Shown here piece after piece: positions 21,303 through 33,013 of a stretch of DNA of 64,000 nt. The DNA is from Carya illinoinensis. Its lineage: Eukaryota > Streptophyta > Magnoliopsida > Fagales > Juglandaceae. The notes below the pieces were generated by a model. The model saw only the letters and a program-made list of their open reading frames with translations, ran no database searches and was not told the DNA's origin. The first letter of the stretch is position 1, and every line of letters begins with the position of its first letter. The position numbers were made by a program, and so were the translations under genes. The stretch lies in NCBI RefSeq assembly GCF_018687715.1, contig NC_056757.1, forward strand, positions 2,368,501 to 2,432,500, written 5' to 3'.

Positions 21303-22851
21303 GGTGGGGTCAACAAGTAAATGAGAACAAAATCCATTGGATAAAGTGGGATTAGATGAGAAAAGCAAATAGAGAAGGTGGGCTTGGATTTAGATATTTT
21401 GAAGACTTCAATCTTGTCATGCCAGCAAAACAATTCTGAAGGATTTTTAAAAGTCCTGACTCTTTGGCAGCATAGGTCCTCAAAGCAAAATATTTCCCTA
21501 ATGCAAATTTCCACCAAGCAAAACTGGGTAGTACTCCTTCTTATGTTTGGCAAAGTTTGTTGCCTGCAAGACCACTTTTGAAAGAATGAATTTTTTGGAG
21601 AATTGGAAATGGGGATCAAGTTAGTATTTGGGATGATAAGTGGATCCCTCAACCTACTACCTACAAGCATCAAAGCTTTGTGAGATTCCTCCAGGTAGAC
21701 ACTAAGGTTTCAGAGCTTACTGATTTACCTACCAAGCAATGGAAGCTATACTTATTGTATGCAATTTTCTCCAAGGAAGAATCTAAACTAATCAAACCAT
21801 CCCTATCAGTCCATGCAATAGCCCTGACAAACTTATTTGGAGATGTACTAACAATAGTCTGTTCTCTGTGACGAGTGCTATTGCTTATCACCTAAGACGA
21901 GCTATTCAAGAGCAAAAGAAGGGCTAGTCATCAGGTGTGCAGACTACAAAAGACTCCTAGCCAAAACTTTGGCAATTGAATATTCCTCAAGCTTGCAAGA
22001 CCTTTCTATATATGGAGGGCCTGCCTAAATGCCTTTCCCACAAAGCTTAACATTTTCCAGAAGGAGAGTTGTTGATAGTTCAAGTTGTCCCATCTGTGGG
22101 CAAGAACCTGAGACAATTGAACATTCAATATGGGAGTGTATTTTAGCCAGAGATGTATAGGGGTAGTGTTCAATTAGAATTCAAAAACCCAAGTCTATAA
22201 GAAGGAAGTGGAAGAATTCTTAGACATTTCCTGAAAGATATGGGATAGAATAAATGATTTTGTGTTCAAAGGTGCTTTTACTTATCCAAATAAGCTAGTG
22301 CATCACTCACTACTTCTGCTGCAAGATTTCCAACAGATTAATAGCAGTTTTGAGATCCCAACAGCAACTCCGAACCCAATAGTTCTTTCCTGGTAGGCTC
22401 CTCTTCATAATGTCTTCAAGCTTAACTAAGATGCGACAGTGGATAAAACTCATTGTAAGACTGATAAAACTCATTGTAAGACTAGAACTGAAGCAATCAT
22501 TCAAGATTAGGAAGTTTATGTTATTGTCACTTTAAGGATGAATATTGATCTATTCCCTAATCCACTACTAGCTGAAGTACTTGCAACCCTACGTACTAAA
22601 AATAGATTAGAATAGGGAACTGATAAAGGTACTATTACTGCTTAAAAACTTCTGTACAACTTATTAATAGATTTTAAAATTTTCCGACTTTTTATTTTAT
22701 TTTAATGTGCTTGATTTTTTTAGAAAATATTTTTTATTATGTATTAGTAAAATAATTATAGCTCGGTTGTCCGTGCCCCCACTTCATTCAAAGAATGCAT
22801 CCAAATCAAAGTGCTATAATTAATGGATTGTGAACCAACGTACGTACATAC

Positions 22852-23436
22852 CGTGTTCATTGCATTCTTCACTAGCTTTATGTCGTCCAAGTTGACTGTC
22901 CGATGCACGAACTTTTTTACGTTCAGCTCAACCCCAGGTGCACCTTTGATCGGAGTTTTCATGTCATTCAGAAATAGAATGGTCGCCACAAACAGCAAGA
23001 CATCCACCAAAGTGTTCCAAATCAACCTTAAAAACAGCCAAATTGCTAAAAAGAACCACCAAAATCCATCCCGCGAATTAAACGTTGAACCTGCTCGTTT
23101 TTTCACTGGAACACTAGGCAATGCTTCTGGGTCAGAGGTTTTCCGTGTACAGGCTAGGAGAAGGGATATGAGGGATGCACCATCGCCCATCGAGTGGTGA
23201 ATCCTAAAGACCCCAACAGCCTCTGCATCTGAGGTTTTGATGTTGAGAATGTGGAGTTCCAATAATGGTTTGGAGAGGTCCAAGGGAGTTCTTGTGACAT
23301 TTGACACGTAGTCTTCAACAAATCTGTCTGGAAAATCTATTTTGGGATCCAATTCGGGAACAATAACATGATCCTCCAGATTTACTTTCGTCTGAGTCCA
23401 TTTTTTATTTTTGCAGTACTGGTTGCCGTCAACGAC
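22852..23436 (-). CDS. WSD-B exon 2 (catalytic HHxxxDG and hydrophobic helix)
   Basis: This exon gives 195 codons, entered after an AAAG acceptor and left at GTATGT, with no stop. It contains the acyltransferase active-site motif HHSMGDG at about 23179-23199. The strongly hydrophobic stretch FWWFFLAIWLFLRLIW and the following segment look like a membrane helix or re-entrant segment. Its reading frame is fully open, the best sign that the gene was functional until recently. Confidence 0.9.
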
Positions 23437-24102
23437 CTTTAATTATATATTTGTTAATTTCATGAAATAGCAAGAAACAAATTAAATACGTTAAAAATAT
23501 TGAATTGTACAAGTGGCCACGCACGCAACTACTCATCATGCTCGGACACATGCGTTAATAATAATTAAATAACGAAAATGTTAGTTCTATTTTGAAACAA
23601 CACAAGTACTAGTAGTGTTAATTTCCTTTTATAATTGCTTTCAACTGACTTAAAAGATTATGCATCAATTAATTAATTGATTAAAAGATTTCTCATCGTT
23701 GAGCTTGCATGCCATGTGTTGATCATGAACTTGCCGAGTGCAAATATGTGTCTCAGATGTGGATATAAGTGAATGCATGTGTCTGAGTTAATGGTCAAAG
23801 CTAGCTGCATGCATGCCTAAAATCCAAATCAAATGGCTTTTAGTGTTCTATACGCTTGAAAAGGGGCATGTTTCTCGGTTCCAGTATGTCAAAATTACTT
23901 TTCAGGTGGTCATGCCAACCTCATGGTGGGCTGTGAAGAGGGTACCCAAAATGCCACTTCGCTGGCCTCATGGTTAATTACTTTCTGGGATTAATCAATT
24001 AAACCAATGTTTTCGACCAAGCTGCAGATCAGAAACCCCATGCATACAGGAAATTAAGAAGCAGAGAAACGAATTATAGGGCAGGTATGATACATTACTT
24101 AC

Positions 24103-24309
24103 CATCTTGCTGGAGAATCTAGGATGCTTGACCAAAGTTTGCTCCAAACCAGCCTTAACAACGTCAGGATTGAGTCTTGTCTTGAACCCAACGACGACAA
24201 TGATATAAACGTTAAAGCGTGGCGCATGAAACAACCGAGCTGCTGGACTTAGTGGCTCCTCATCATGATGACTGCTTCTTGATGCCTTGACATGATCACC
24301 CATCATCAT
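24103..24309 (-). CDS. WSD-B exon 1
   Basis: Sixty-nine codons from ATG at 24309 to SSKM, followed by the donor GTAAGT. It holds the family's N-terminal LSPAARLFHAP segment and the KHPRFSSK block at the exon border. The first of three consecutive Met codons was taken as the start; the alternatives shorten the protein by only one or two residues. Confidence 0.88.
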
Positions 24310-24600
24310 CTTGCTTCTCCAATTCCCTCTGGATGATTTTGTTTAATTTTCTTTCACAATGCTTTCAAAAAATTACTGTTTGCAGTCTTGATCTCCTGCT
24401 GGGACTTCATGAGTACGTACCATATATATATATATATATTGTTGTGGGCTTGTATATACTCGTTTAAATATTGGGATTAGATTGTGATCGGTTCGGTCCA
24501 AGTATTACGTACGGCTCTTTTGTCGAAGAACTAACTTACAACCACTTAACTTCCTTGAAAAAATAGGAGGCGTAATTACAGTACTCTCTCAATAATAGAG
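24310..24600 (-). promoter_or_regulatory. Putative WSD-B promoter region
   Basis: An uninterrupted AT run at 24422-24439 lies 113-130 bases upstream of the ATG and could serve as a TATA region, or be only a microsatellite. The 5' leader between it and the ATG shows no upstream exon. No other element is convincing. Confidence 0.35.
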
Positions 24601-25375
24601 TTTCTTTTTAGAGCGTTCCTTACTTTAGCTTGAGTAGTATCGCTCGTCTATATATTGTTTGTCGCTTTTGTATTTTTTTTAATTTATATATTTTTTAATA
24701 TATTTAAATATTTTAAAAAATAAAAAAAATACATTGATATATTTAAAATTATTATTTTTAATTATTAAATAAAATAATTTTTTTTACCAACTATCAATTA
24801 AAGCGGTCAACTATAGCGGCATACAAGCTTTTCTCTTCTTTTAATATTTCCACTTAGTCATGATCAGTTGCCCACTGGATGGGTAATTTAACAGCGAAGT
24901 ACTGACGTTACGCCTTATGTTCGAGTTTTACGGCACAGCAGACCTAATTTGTCTAACGTCCATCAAGTTTGGCATCATCAATATACCCTCAATTCTCAAC
25001 CTAACTCTTGTTTAAATATGAGGGTTTTAAGGAAACGAGAGGAATAAATGAAGTTAGTCCCCCTAACATTTATTCCTGTTTGTTTGAATTTGAGTAGAAA
25101 TATTTCATATATTTAGAATAAATATATTTTAATTATTTCATGACATTATTATTGATTTTAGATGGATAAATAGTTAATAGATATAAATATGAGTTGTTAT
25201 TTAAATTGATTAATATCATGTTTATGTTTAACTTTATAATTTGAAATTTAATTGGTAGATATTTCCTCAGTACACAACATATTTTTGATATCCTATTAAT
25301 GTTATTTCTAATTTTTGTGTTATTTCTTTTCTTTATTTTTATGCTTTTAAGTAATGAGTTGCTCCTTTGGATTGT
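24601..25375. other. AT-rich upstream spacer
   Basis: No gene or bounded repeat is visible. The stretch 24640-24830 has weakly complementary ends (GTATCGCTCG, GTTTGTCGCTTT against AAAGCGGTCAAC) and may be an old MITE. The rest is simple AT-rich sequence. Confidence 0.3.
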
Positions 25376-25378
25376 ACA

Positions 25379-28157
25379 CACTACAAGGAATTTGACTTTT
25401 TGCAGTGCTCAAAAGCATTGCAAAACTACTCAAAAACGCTGCAAAAATTCAATTGCAGCATTGAATAGTTCCTTGCACGTTCGACATTGTTAACCCTTCT
25501 TTTTTGATCAATAGCAACGTATATGAAAAAACGCTGCAATTGATTCTATTTGCAGCGTTTCAATTTTGTTGTAAATATCAAATCATAACACTGATAAAGG
25601 TGTAAACATTCCTTGTAGAAAGCGCTGTAATAAATCAACTGCAGCGACAGAACTCCTTGCAAATATGAAAATAAACGCTGCAAATAATAAAGATAAAGGT
25701 AGCATTAGGTGTTATTGTTGCAATTAATCAATATTACAACGCTTTAAATCTCTGTAATTGGTAAAAAACATTGCAAATACTTTATAACAATTGCAACACT
25801 TCTTAATTACGCTGCTTATAATTGTTTTGCAACGTTTTTATATCGCTATAATTACTTATTTAGCGCTGTAAAAATATCAGCTCAAAAACAACAAATTTTG
25901 CTTTCATTGCTTTTAAAGTTTTTGCAAGGGCTATAAATCGCTGCAACTACTCTATAGGGCGCTGCAAATTCCCTAGTCAACAGCAACAATTCTGTCCTTT
26001 TGTTGCTTTTACCGTTTTTATAAGGACTAAAAATCGCTGCAATTAGTCCACATGGCGCTGTAAATACCTGATTCAAAAGCAACAATTGTGCCCTTTGGTT
26101 GCTTTTACATTTTTAGCAGTGACTAAAAATCGCTGCAATTACTCTCTACGGCACTGCAAAAGGTTGAAATTATGCATCAGCTGGGTTTGTTGTCACTTTT
26201 AAATACTAATAGCAGCGCCCGATAAACGCTGCAATTACTCTTTGCTAAAGCAGCGTTTTATTTATTTCGCTACTTTTTGCTATATGGCAATGTTAAAAAA
26301 TCGCTGCAATTAATTAAATATAGCAATTTGATTAATGTTTCCAATGCTTTAGATGTGCAGTGGGGAGGTAAGTTGCAGGGACCTAAACTCGCTGCAAGTA
26401 CCTTTGGTAGTATTTTTTTTTTCTCCTTCACTTCTCTTAACGTCGTTGGTGTTAAAGTTTCATTTTGACACTAAAAGTAACTAGAGTTATGTTATTATTA
26501 TTTAAATCAGTTATTTTATTTAAATCTGGAATTTAGTGACTGACTTGACTAATTTAATTTTCCAAAGACCATGATGAAATAATAAATTATATAATTGTGT
26601 TAATATCAAAAACTACAGTTAATTACTATTGGACACAATTCAATCAGTACCTATAGTAAGTAACGACCACAATTTTCAATCAATCATTAAGTAATTAAAT
26701 ATTTTGGTTTCATAATAGGAAATCCAAATATTCCCTTATATGCACTGATGAATATATTGGATCAAATTATAAAGCATCACTTTCATGTAATATAATAAAT
26801 CAAACACATTCATTCATCTAAATCCAGTTGAAAATTCACATTAATGTAGTTATGAGCTATAGATTGGGGTGGACCAATTGGAACCAAGAGCCTACAACTT
26901 ACAAATTACAGAATATATAGAACACTGCAGTGTTTCTAAACATTAGATGAAACTCTTAACATTCATTTAGCTATTTTCACAATGTCCTCAAACTTTGTGA
27001 TAAGTAATGAATTATTAAACCAAGTGCACCTGGGCATTGTTGGCTTTGCAACACAGATGGCATTGCATTTCAACATGCAAATTTAAGGTGAACGGAAATT
27101 AGCTTTGCAACGTAAGATAACTTTTGGCCTACAAAGGTGATTAATACTCCTTAATCGAATAATAGATTTATTTATCTTCTCATACTAGGATACAGTTGAG
27201 GTGACCTGAAGCGCCTTCATACCAGAATATACAATCAGCAGAACCACTTTTTCTAGACAATTTCAAAACCTATCTTCACATTAGATAACTAGTCATCTAA
27301 TTAGGGATTTCAACATTGCAAAAATTATGCTAATCAGAGGACACAGGTACAAATTATCACCCAAGCTCTTTTCAGCAACAATACCCTCGTCAACTCGTAG
27401 CCAAAATGCAGATAAAAAAAACAAAAAGTTCAAAAAAACGAGATGCTTTCAGATTCAAACAACTAGAAATAGTCTACAAACAAAAAGCTCCCATTTTTGT
27501 AAACCAACGAGAGCGGATGAAGGGGGAGAGAGAGATTCAATTGCAGAGATACCTGTGGTGACGTTGGGTATGTAAACACCCAAGCGTCTCGCTCGAAAAC
27601 GTTTGGCAACCGATAGTCTTGGATATATCGGCTCAAAAAGCACTCCAATAGTAACGATGGAGGAATGGAGATTGTATGGAGAGGGAAAGTTGACCGTGCC
27701 TTCCGCGGAAGGCAAATGGAATGGAGGAGAATCTAGGGCTCCGGTCGTAGTCGACAATGAAGGTAGATACTACGCCATGTGTATCAGGTTCGTTTCCTGG
27801 GCATTGAAGGTAGGCAAATGGCTTTGATCGTCGAAATGGAGAAGGAGCTCGGTAACAGAGTGGGGTAGTGTGATTTTGGGGGGAAAATCTAAAAGTATTG
27901 CTGTAAGTTGGCGCTGAGATGCATTAGCAACGATAGTAGCTGCTGTAATAAAATCAATCCTATTGCAACGCCTAGTTTTGCTTTAATAAAGGAAAAAAAC
28001 GCTGTAAATATAAGGTTAAGTGACCGCCTATTTTAAAGTGGGCTATTACAACAAAAGCAAGCAAGGAGTTAAAAAATGTTGCAAAAAGCCATCAATTACA
28101 GCGATTTTTTTTGCAACAAAATAAAAAATGCTGCAAAAAGCCAAATTCCTTATAGTG
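25379..28157. mobile_element. Non-autonomous CACTA (En/Spm-like) element, 2.8 kb, TSD ACA
   Basis: The left end CACTACAAGGAATTTGACTT and the right end, read inverted, CACTATAAGGAATTTGGCTT are matching terminal inverted repeats. ACA lies at 25376-25378 and 28158-28160. The subterminal kilobase at the left (to about 26440) and about 260 bases at the right carry dozens of GCTGCAA or TTGCAGC words on both strands, the kind of subterminal repeats bound by CACTA transposases. No transposase domain is seen. A less AT-rich centre (about 27480-27860), open on both strands, could be captured sequence, but I do not recognise it. Confidence 0.92.
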
Positions 28158-28160
28158 ACA

Positions 28161-28699
28161 GTTTCCAAGTTAAAAAGATTCATGTCTCTGAACAAAGCGC
28201 AAGCATGCTAAAATTCTATTTAACAAAAGACCAGCTAGATTTTGAGAATGCAGAAGACACGCAACATTTTTTGGGCATCAGTTTTTATGCAAAAGATCGC
28301 ACATGGAATGCAAGTTGCAACACTTTTGCCGAGCCGCATGACTTGGGGAATGCAAGAGATGAGGGATTTCTTTGGACTGGGGGACGCTGCACTGCATGGG
28401 GGACTTTTCACTTTTTGGTCCTGAGGACTTATGAATGCATCATGCAATAGGGAGAAAAGAGAAAGACCAATTATGCAGTGAATTAAAATGGGTAAGACAA
28501 CTGGTTTGCTTTTAGAGGAGACAAAGGAGTCTTCGACGAGAGGCATCACGTGAAAGACTTGAGACAGAAGAAGACACATAGAAAAAAGGGGAAGGACTTT
28601 CTGTAGTTAAAAACAGAAAGAAAGGAAACACACAATGCAGTAGAGGTGCACAGACTCAACAGGGGACTAAAAAGGAAAGCTTTGGGGCTGCCTTTATGG
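28161..28699. other. Left part of an interrupted LTR-like sequence
   Basis: This purine-rich sequence continues at 33289 once Copia-2 and one copy of its target duplication are removed. It has no coding support; the open frame 28076-28450 crosses the CACTA border and is spurious. Confidence 0.35.
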
Positions 28700-28704
28700 A
28701 GAGC

Positions 28705-28992
28705 TGTTAGTTTTAAACAAGCAAACAGAGGAAAAAGAAGAGTATTTTGAGAGAAACTTCAATCTCCAACGTGAAGATTGATTCTAACTGTTCTGCTCCT
28801 TCATTTCTCATTAATCTGATATATATGTTTACATTGAGACTCACAAACTTCATTAAAAATAGAGATACAACTTCCAAACACAATACAACTTCCAAACACA
28901 AGCTAATAATAGTAAAGACTAAACATGGTAAACTCAGAAATAATGTGAAGAATATTTCTGGAAAATAACATCACATTAAACCAACTTCAATA
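28705..28992 (-). repeat. Copia-2 3' LTR
   Basis: 288 bp; the 18-base excess over the other LTR is a tandem copy of ACAACTTCCAAACACAAT-type sequence near 28870. The purine-rich GGCGGAG precedes it on the element strand. Confidence 0.93.
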
Positions 28993-28999
28993 CTCCGCC

Positions 29000-29768
29000 T
29001 TGATGTATTTTTCAGATATTCCAAGCATTGATCTAAGGAACTGAAAATTGTCTCTAGGAAGAGCTTTTGTGAAAATGTCAGCTATTTAATCTTCTGAACG
29101 ACAAAACTTTAATTCAATTTCTCCACTTGCTTCCACTTCACGCAAAAAATGGTATTTGATTGCTATATGCTTGGTTCGACTATGCTGAACATGATTCTTG
29201 GCAATAGCAATTGCTGATTTATTATCACAAAAATCTCAATAGAACCTTGCTGTTTTTCCCCCATATCTTCTAGAATTCTTCTCAACCATATGGCCTAGTT
29301 TGTTGATCCAACAACAACAACATACTCTGCCTCGGCTGTGGATTAAGCTACATTTCCTTGTTTCTTTGAACTCCAAGAGAACATAGCAGATCCAAGGCCA
29401 AAGCAATATCCTGAAGTGCTTTTCATATCATCAGATGAACCTGCCTAATCATTGTCAGTGAAACCTACCAACTTTATACTCGAAGATTTCTTGTACCACA
29501 TGCCCAAACCAATTGTTCCTTGCAAGTACCTTAGAACTCTCTTAGTAGTTCCAAAATGAATCTGACTTGGACATTGCATAAACCTTGAAAGCATACTGGT
29601 AGCAAACAGAATATCAGGCCTGGCATTGCACAAATAAAGCAAACTTCCCACTAAGCTTCTATAGGTTGATGCATCCACTTTCTTGACACCATCTTCCTTT
29701 CTTAGCTTTTCATTAGGAATCAATGGTATTGCAACTAACTTGCAACCTGTCATATTAAACCTTTTCAA
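29000..29768 (-). pseudogene. Copia-2 RNase H region, broken
   Basis: The frame contains MKRFNMTGCKLVAIPL, YRSLVGSLLYLCNARPDILFA and LVGFTDND, the C-terminal part of Copia polymerase and the RNase H start. Further RNase H sequence to about 29000 (SAEAEYVVV-like and IAIAKNHVQHSRTKHI-like text) is recognisable but interrupted by stops. Confidence 0.75.
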
Positions 29769-29789
29769 CGGATCTTCTGTGTATTTCTT

Positions 29790-30491
29790 TTAGGAACACA
29801 AAATTCCATCTTTTTCTTGGCTTACTTCCATCCTGAGAAAATAGTGCATCTTTCCCAAATTAGTCATCTCAAAACTGGCCATCATTTCCTTTTTAAATTT
29901 TTCAATCATCTCTACATTATTTCCTGTAAATTCAAGATCATCAACATACAAAGATACAATGATCATTTCAGCACTGTTTTGTGACTTCACATACAATGTT
30001 GGTTCACTTTTACTCCTCCTGAATCCTTGATTAGTAAAGTAACTATCAATTCTTCTATAACAGGCATGTGGTGCCTGTTTCAATCCATACAAGGCTTTAT
30101 TTAGCTTATAAACTTTGCCTTTTTCTTTTTCAAACCCCTTAGGTTGATTGACATAAACCTCTTCTTCTAGTACACCATTTTGGAATGCTGACTTTACATC
30201 TAGTTGCCAAATCTTCCATCCCTTTTGAGCAACAAGTGCAACAAGTGCTCTTATAGTGTCCATTCTTGCAACCGGTGCAAAAGTTTCATTGTAATCAATT
30301 CCTAGTTGTTGTACATAGCCTTTGACTACAAGTCTTACTTTATGCTTCAGTATTGAACCATCAGGATTCAACTTGGTCTTGTAAATCCATTTAACTCGAA
30401 TGATTTCCTTATTTACAGGTTGAGCCATTAATTCCCAAGTTTCATTTTTCTCAATCATTTTTATCTCGTCTTCCATAGCTTTCAACCACAC
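29790..30491 (-). pseudogene. Copia-2 reverse transcriptase
   Basis: An open 233-codon frame: MWLKAMEDEIKMIEKNETWE, VRLVVKGYVQQLGIDYNETF, DVKSAFQNGVLEEEVYV and VSLYVDDLEFTGNN. The YVDD catalytic motif is intact at about 29940-29951. Downstream sequence continues in another frame. The family copies its RNA genome into cDNA in cytoplasmic particles. Confidence 0.88.
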
Positions 30492-30659
30492 TCTTTCTTT
30501 TGATGCAACTGTAAAACTTTCTAGTTCAAGAGAAGTGTAATTGCAATGTTCATAAACATCACTTAGTAATCTTGTTCTTCTTATGGGAGATTCAGGAGAT
30601 GACTCTTCATCACTATGATCAGAGGAAAATTGTTAAGCAGAGGAGCTTCTGGTTTCAGT

Positions 30660-31883
30660 TTACTGAAAATCTCTGGCTTCAACTTCTGTTTCTTCTTCTA
30701 TTAGTGACTCAACTGGTACCTCTACACTTTGTTTAATCACTTTCTCAGCTTCCCTATCCCAAGATGCATTTTCATTAAACTTCACATCTTGGCTCACAAT
30801 CAGTTTTCTTGTTTTCAAGTTGAAAATTTGAAAACCTTTTGAAATGTTGCTGCATCCCACAAATATCCCTTTTTCTGCTTTCTCTTCCAGCCTAGTTCTC
30901 TTTTGAGCTGGAACATGTATATAACAAATACAACCAAACACCCTTAAAAAACTTCTAGAGGGTTTAATTCCACTCCAATTTTCAAAAGGTGTATGACTTT
31001 CAACTGCTTTTGTAGGCACACGATTAAGCAAGAACATAGCAGCGTTCACTGCTTCACCCTAGAATTCTTGGGGCAATCCTTTTTCAAGTAACATGCATCT
31101 TGCCATCTCCATGACTGTCCTATTCTTTCTCTTGGACACTCCATTCTGTTGTGGAGAATAAGCTACAGATAGTTGATGTTCTATTCCCTCAGCTTCACAA
31201 AATTTTTCAAATTCTTTGGAGTTATATTCACTGCCTCTATCACTCCTTAAAAATTTAATTTTATGGCCTGACTGCTTCTCAACCAGTAGTTTAAACTTCT
31301 TGAAAACACCAAAAACTTCAGATTTTTCATGAAGGAAATAAACCCAAATTATTATAGTAAAATCATCTATAAAAAGAATGAAATACTTGCTTTGATTGTG
31401 AGTTGAAGTCCTCATTGGTCCACATACATCAGTATGAACCAGCTATAATTTTTCTTTAGCTCTCCAATTGCTTTCTGAAGGAAATGGCAGTTTGTGTTGC
31501 TTTCCAACCATGCACCCTTCACACACTTCAGTTTCTTTTTCCAAGAGAGGTAAATCTGTCATCATCCCCTTCTGATGCAATAATCTCAATGAATTAAGAT
31601 TGTAATGCCCAAATCTTTGGTGCCATAACATTGTCTCATCCACTGTTGCCACCATAGCCTTAGGAAAACTCCATTGAATGGGAAAGTTTCTACTTCTCTC
31701 CATTTTTACTTTAGCCAATTCCATTTTATTTTTTTCATCATATATTCTACACAAATCATTCTCAAAACGCAAGGAATAACCGTTTTCCATCATTTGGTTG
31801 ACACTTAACAAGTTTTGATCAAGTGAAGGAACAAGTAATACATCTTTAATAAACTTGGTACCTTTCTTTGTTGAGATGGCCAC
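30660..31883 (-). pseudogene. Copia-2 integrase region, broken
   Basis: The zinc domain (LWHQRFGHYNLNSL and CEGCMVGKQHKLPF) and the catalytic core ([39 protein letters not shown]) are recognisable across three frames. The catalytic Glu expected in the NG-x-x-E-R-x-N motif is Lys here (VSKRKN), so even an intact protein would lack strand-transfer activity. Confidence 0.85.
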
Positions 31884-31899
31884 CGTGCATTTTCCTTTA

Positions 31900-32973
31900 G
31901 ATTCAACAAATTCTCATTATCCCATCTTGACTTTGGCTTTAATAGAAGTGTCCAGATCAGTGAAAATTGTTTCATTAGAAGCCATATGGTTGCTACAACC
32001 ACTGTCAATGAACTAGAATTTTTCTTCTTGAGTGAGGGCTTGACATGCAAAAAACAAATGCTCATTCTCCTTTTTTTCTTCTGAATAGTTGGCTTGTTGA
32101 TTATTCTTGTATCTACAATCCTTTTCCATATGCCCAAACTTCTCACAATTCCAGCATTGAGGCTTCCCGGCATGATAGCAATTTTTCTCCAAGTGGTTTG
32201 TTTTCTTGCAGATACCACAGGGAGTAAATTCACCCATCTTACCTTTCATCTTGCTTTCTTTTTGAACATGATCAGAATTCTTTTGATCTTTATGAGGTTT
32301 TTTCTTATAATCCTTTGTTTTCTTATTTTCCAGATTCACCTTGGATTGGAAAGCATGCTCCAAGAAATCATCACCCCTTCTTGCTAGCCTTTGTTCATGA
32401 GCTTGAAGTGATCCCATCAGCTCTGTAACTGACAGAGTTTGCAAATCCTTCGACTCCTCGATTACTGCTACTATATGATCATATTTTTCAGGTAAACTAA
32501 CCAAAATTTTTTGAACAATCCTTTGATCAGTCACCTCATCACCATGAGCCTCATTTGATTTACAATTCAACTAATCTGGAACAATACTCTTTCACTTCTT
32601 CCGAGTCTTTCATCTTTAAATTCTCAAACTCCCTTCCCAAGCCTTGAAGTTTGATGAGTTTTACCTTAGCATTTCCTTGGAATTCTGACTGTAGAATCTC
32701 CCATGCTCCCTTTGAAGTGCTAGCCCTCATCAATCTTGGAAAGATTGATTTAGACACAGCTTGCTGCAGGATGAACAAGGCATTTGCATCCTTGGTGCTT
32801 TCTTATTTATGTTGTGCAGAATCTGAAACTCCTTCTGAAGGAACTGCAACCCCTTTTTCTACTACATCCCATAGATCCTGAGATAAGAAAAAAGTCTTCA
32901 TCTTTATACTCTAATAGTCGTAGTTCTCACCACTGAAGATAGGAACTGATGTAGTTGCTTCAAAGGCAGCCAT
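31900..32973 (-). pseudogene. Copia-2 gag and protease region, broken
   Basis: It starts MAAFEATTSVPIFSGENYDY and then TAG where W is usual. Later frames give FILQQAVSKSIFPRL, a CCHC knuckle CWNCEKFGHMEKDC (about 32115-32160) and the protease motif FIDSGCSNHM (about 31985-32015), preceded by a further TAG. D-S-G is intact. Confidence 0.82.
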
Positions 32974-33013
32974 TTTCAACCCTTAGACTAACTTGGTTAG
33001 CTCTGATGCCAAT

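Larger units (their letters stand above)
18019..22640 (+). mobile_element. L1-type LINE fragment (reverse transcriptase, zinc knuckle, RNase H), decayed
   Basis: Non-LTR reverse transcriptase motifs appear in order: LGPDGFPAAFYQ, FIAFIPKKKNPS, DFRPISLCNVLYKIITKVLA, ALKLDMSKVYD and FADDSLLFCK (19241-19270). After an interruption by a TRIM (19680-21302) the LINE resumes: GGLGFRDFEDFNL, SIWDDKWIP, a C-terminal finger SCPICGQEPETIEHSIWEC (about 22082-22140), and a truncated RNase H start resembling W-APLHNVFKLN. Stops and frameshifts are frequent. The 5' part (endonuclease) is missing and I cannot see a poly-A tail. It lies in intron 2 of WSD-B, opposite to the gene. Confidence 0.85.
5341..24309 (-). 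pseudogene. WSD-B: WSD1-like O-acyltransferase gene, 7 exons over 19 kb, exon 6 frameshift
   Basis: Wax ester synthase/diacylglycerol acyltransferases of this family join an acyl-CoA to a fatty alcohol or diacylglycerol, usually at the ER in cuticular wax synthesis. Exons are 24103-24309, 22852-23436, 13480-13546, 7598-7707, 6354-6563, 5765-5901 and 5341-5508; every intron is GT-AG and the phases fit. Catalytic HHSMGDG is at residues 149-155, a hydrophobic helix follows in exon 2, and QAGLSRYLN and the WGN-IGY-LPF block lie downstream. Exon 6 is 137 bases where 138 are needed. Aligned to WSD-C, one base is missing near 5854, which ends the frame 19 residues into the exon (about 412 aa instead of 494). 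Introns 2, 3 and 4 carry transposons. The gene is probably a recent pseudogene; a truncated product cannot be excluded. Confidence 0.88.

Noticed and set aside
22823..23200. 125-codon plus-strand open frame
   Set aside because: Antisense shadow of WSD-B exon 2, which has the HHSMGDG motif and matching splice sites.
27327..27827. Open frames on both strands in the CACTA centre
   Set aside because: Not recognised and mutually overlapping; kept only as a possible captured segment.
28076..28450. 124-codon open frame
   Set aside because: It crosses the CACTA terminus and target duplication, so it postdates the insertion and is fortuitous.
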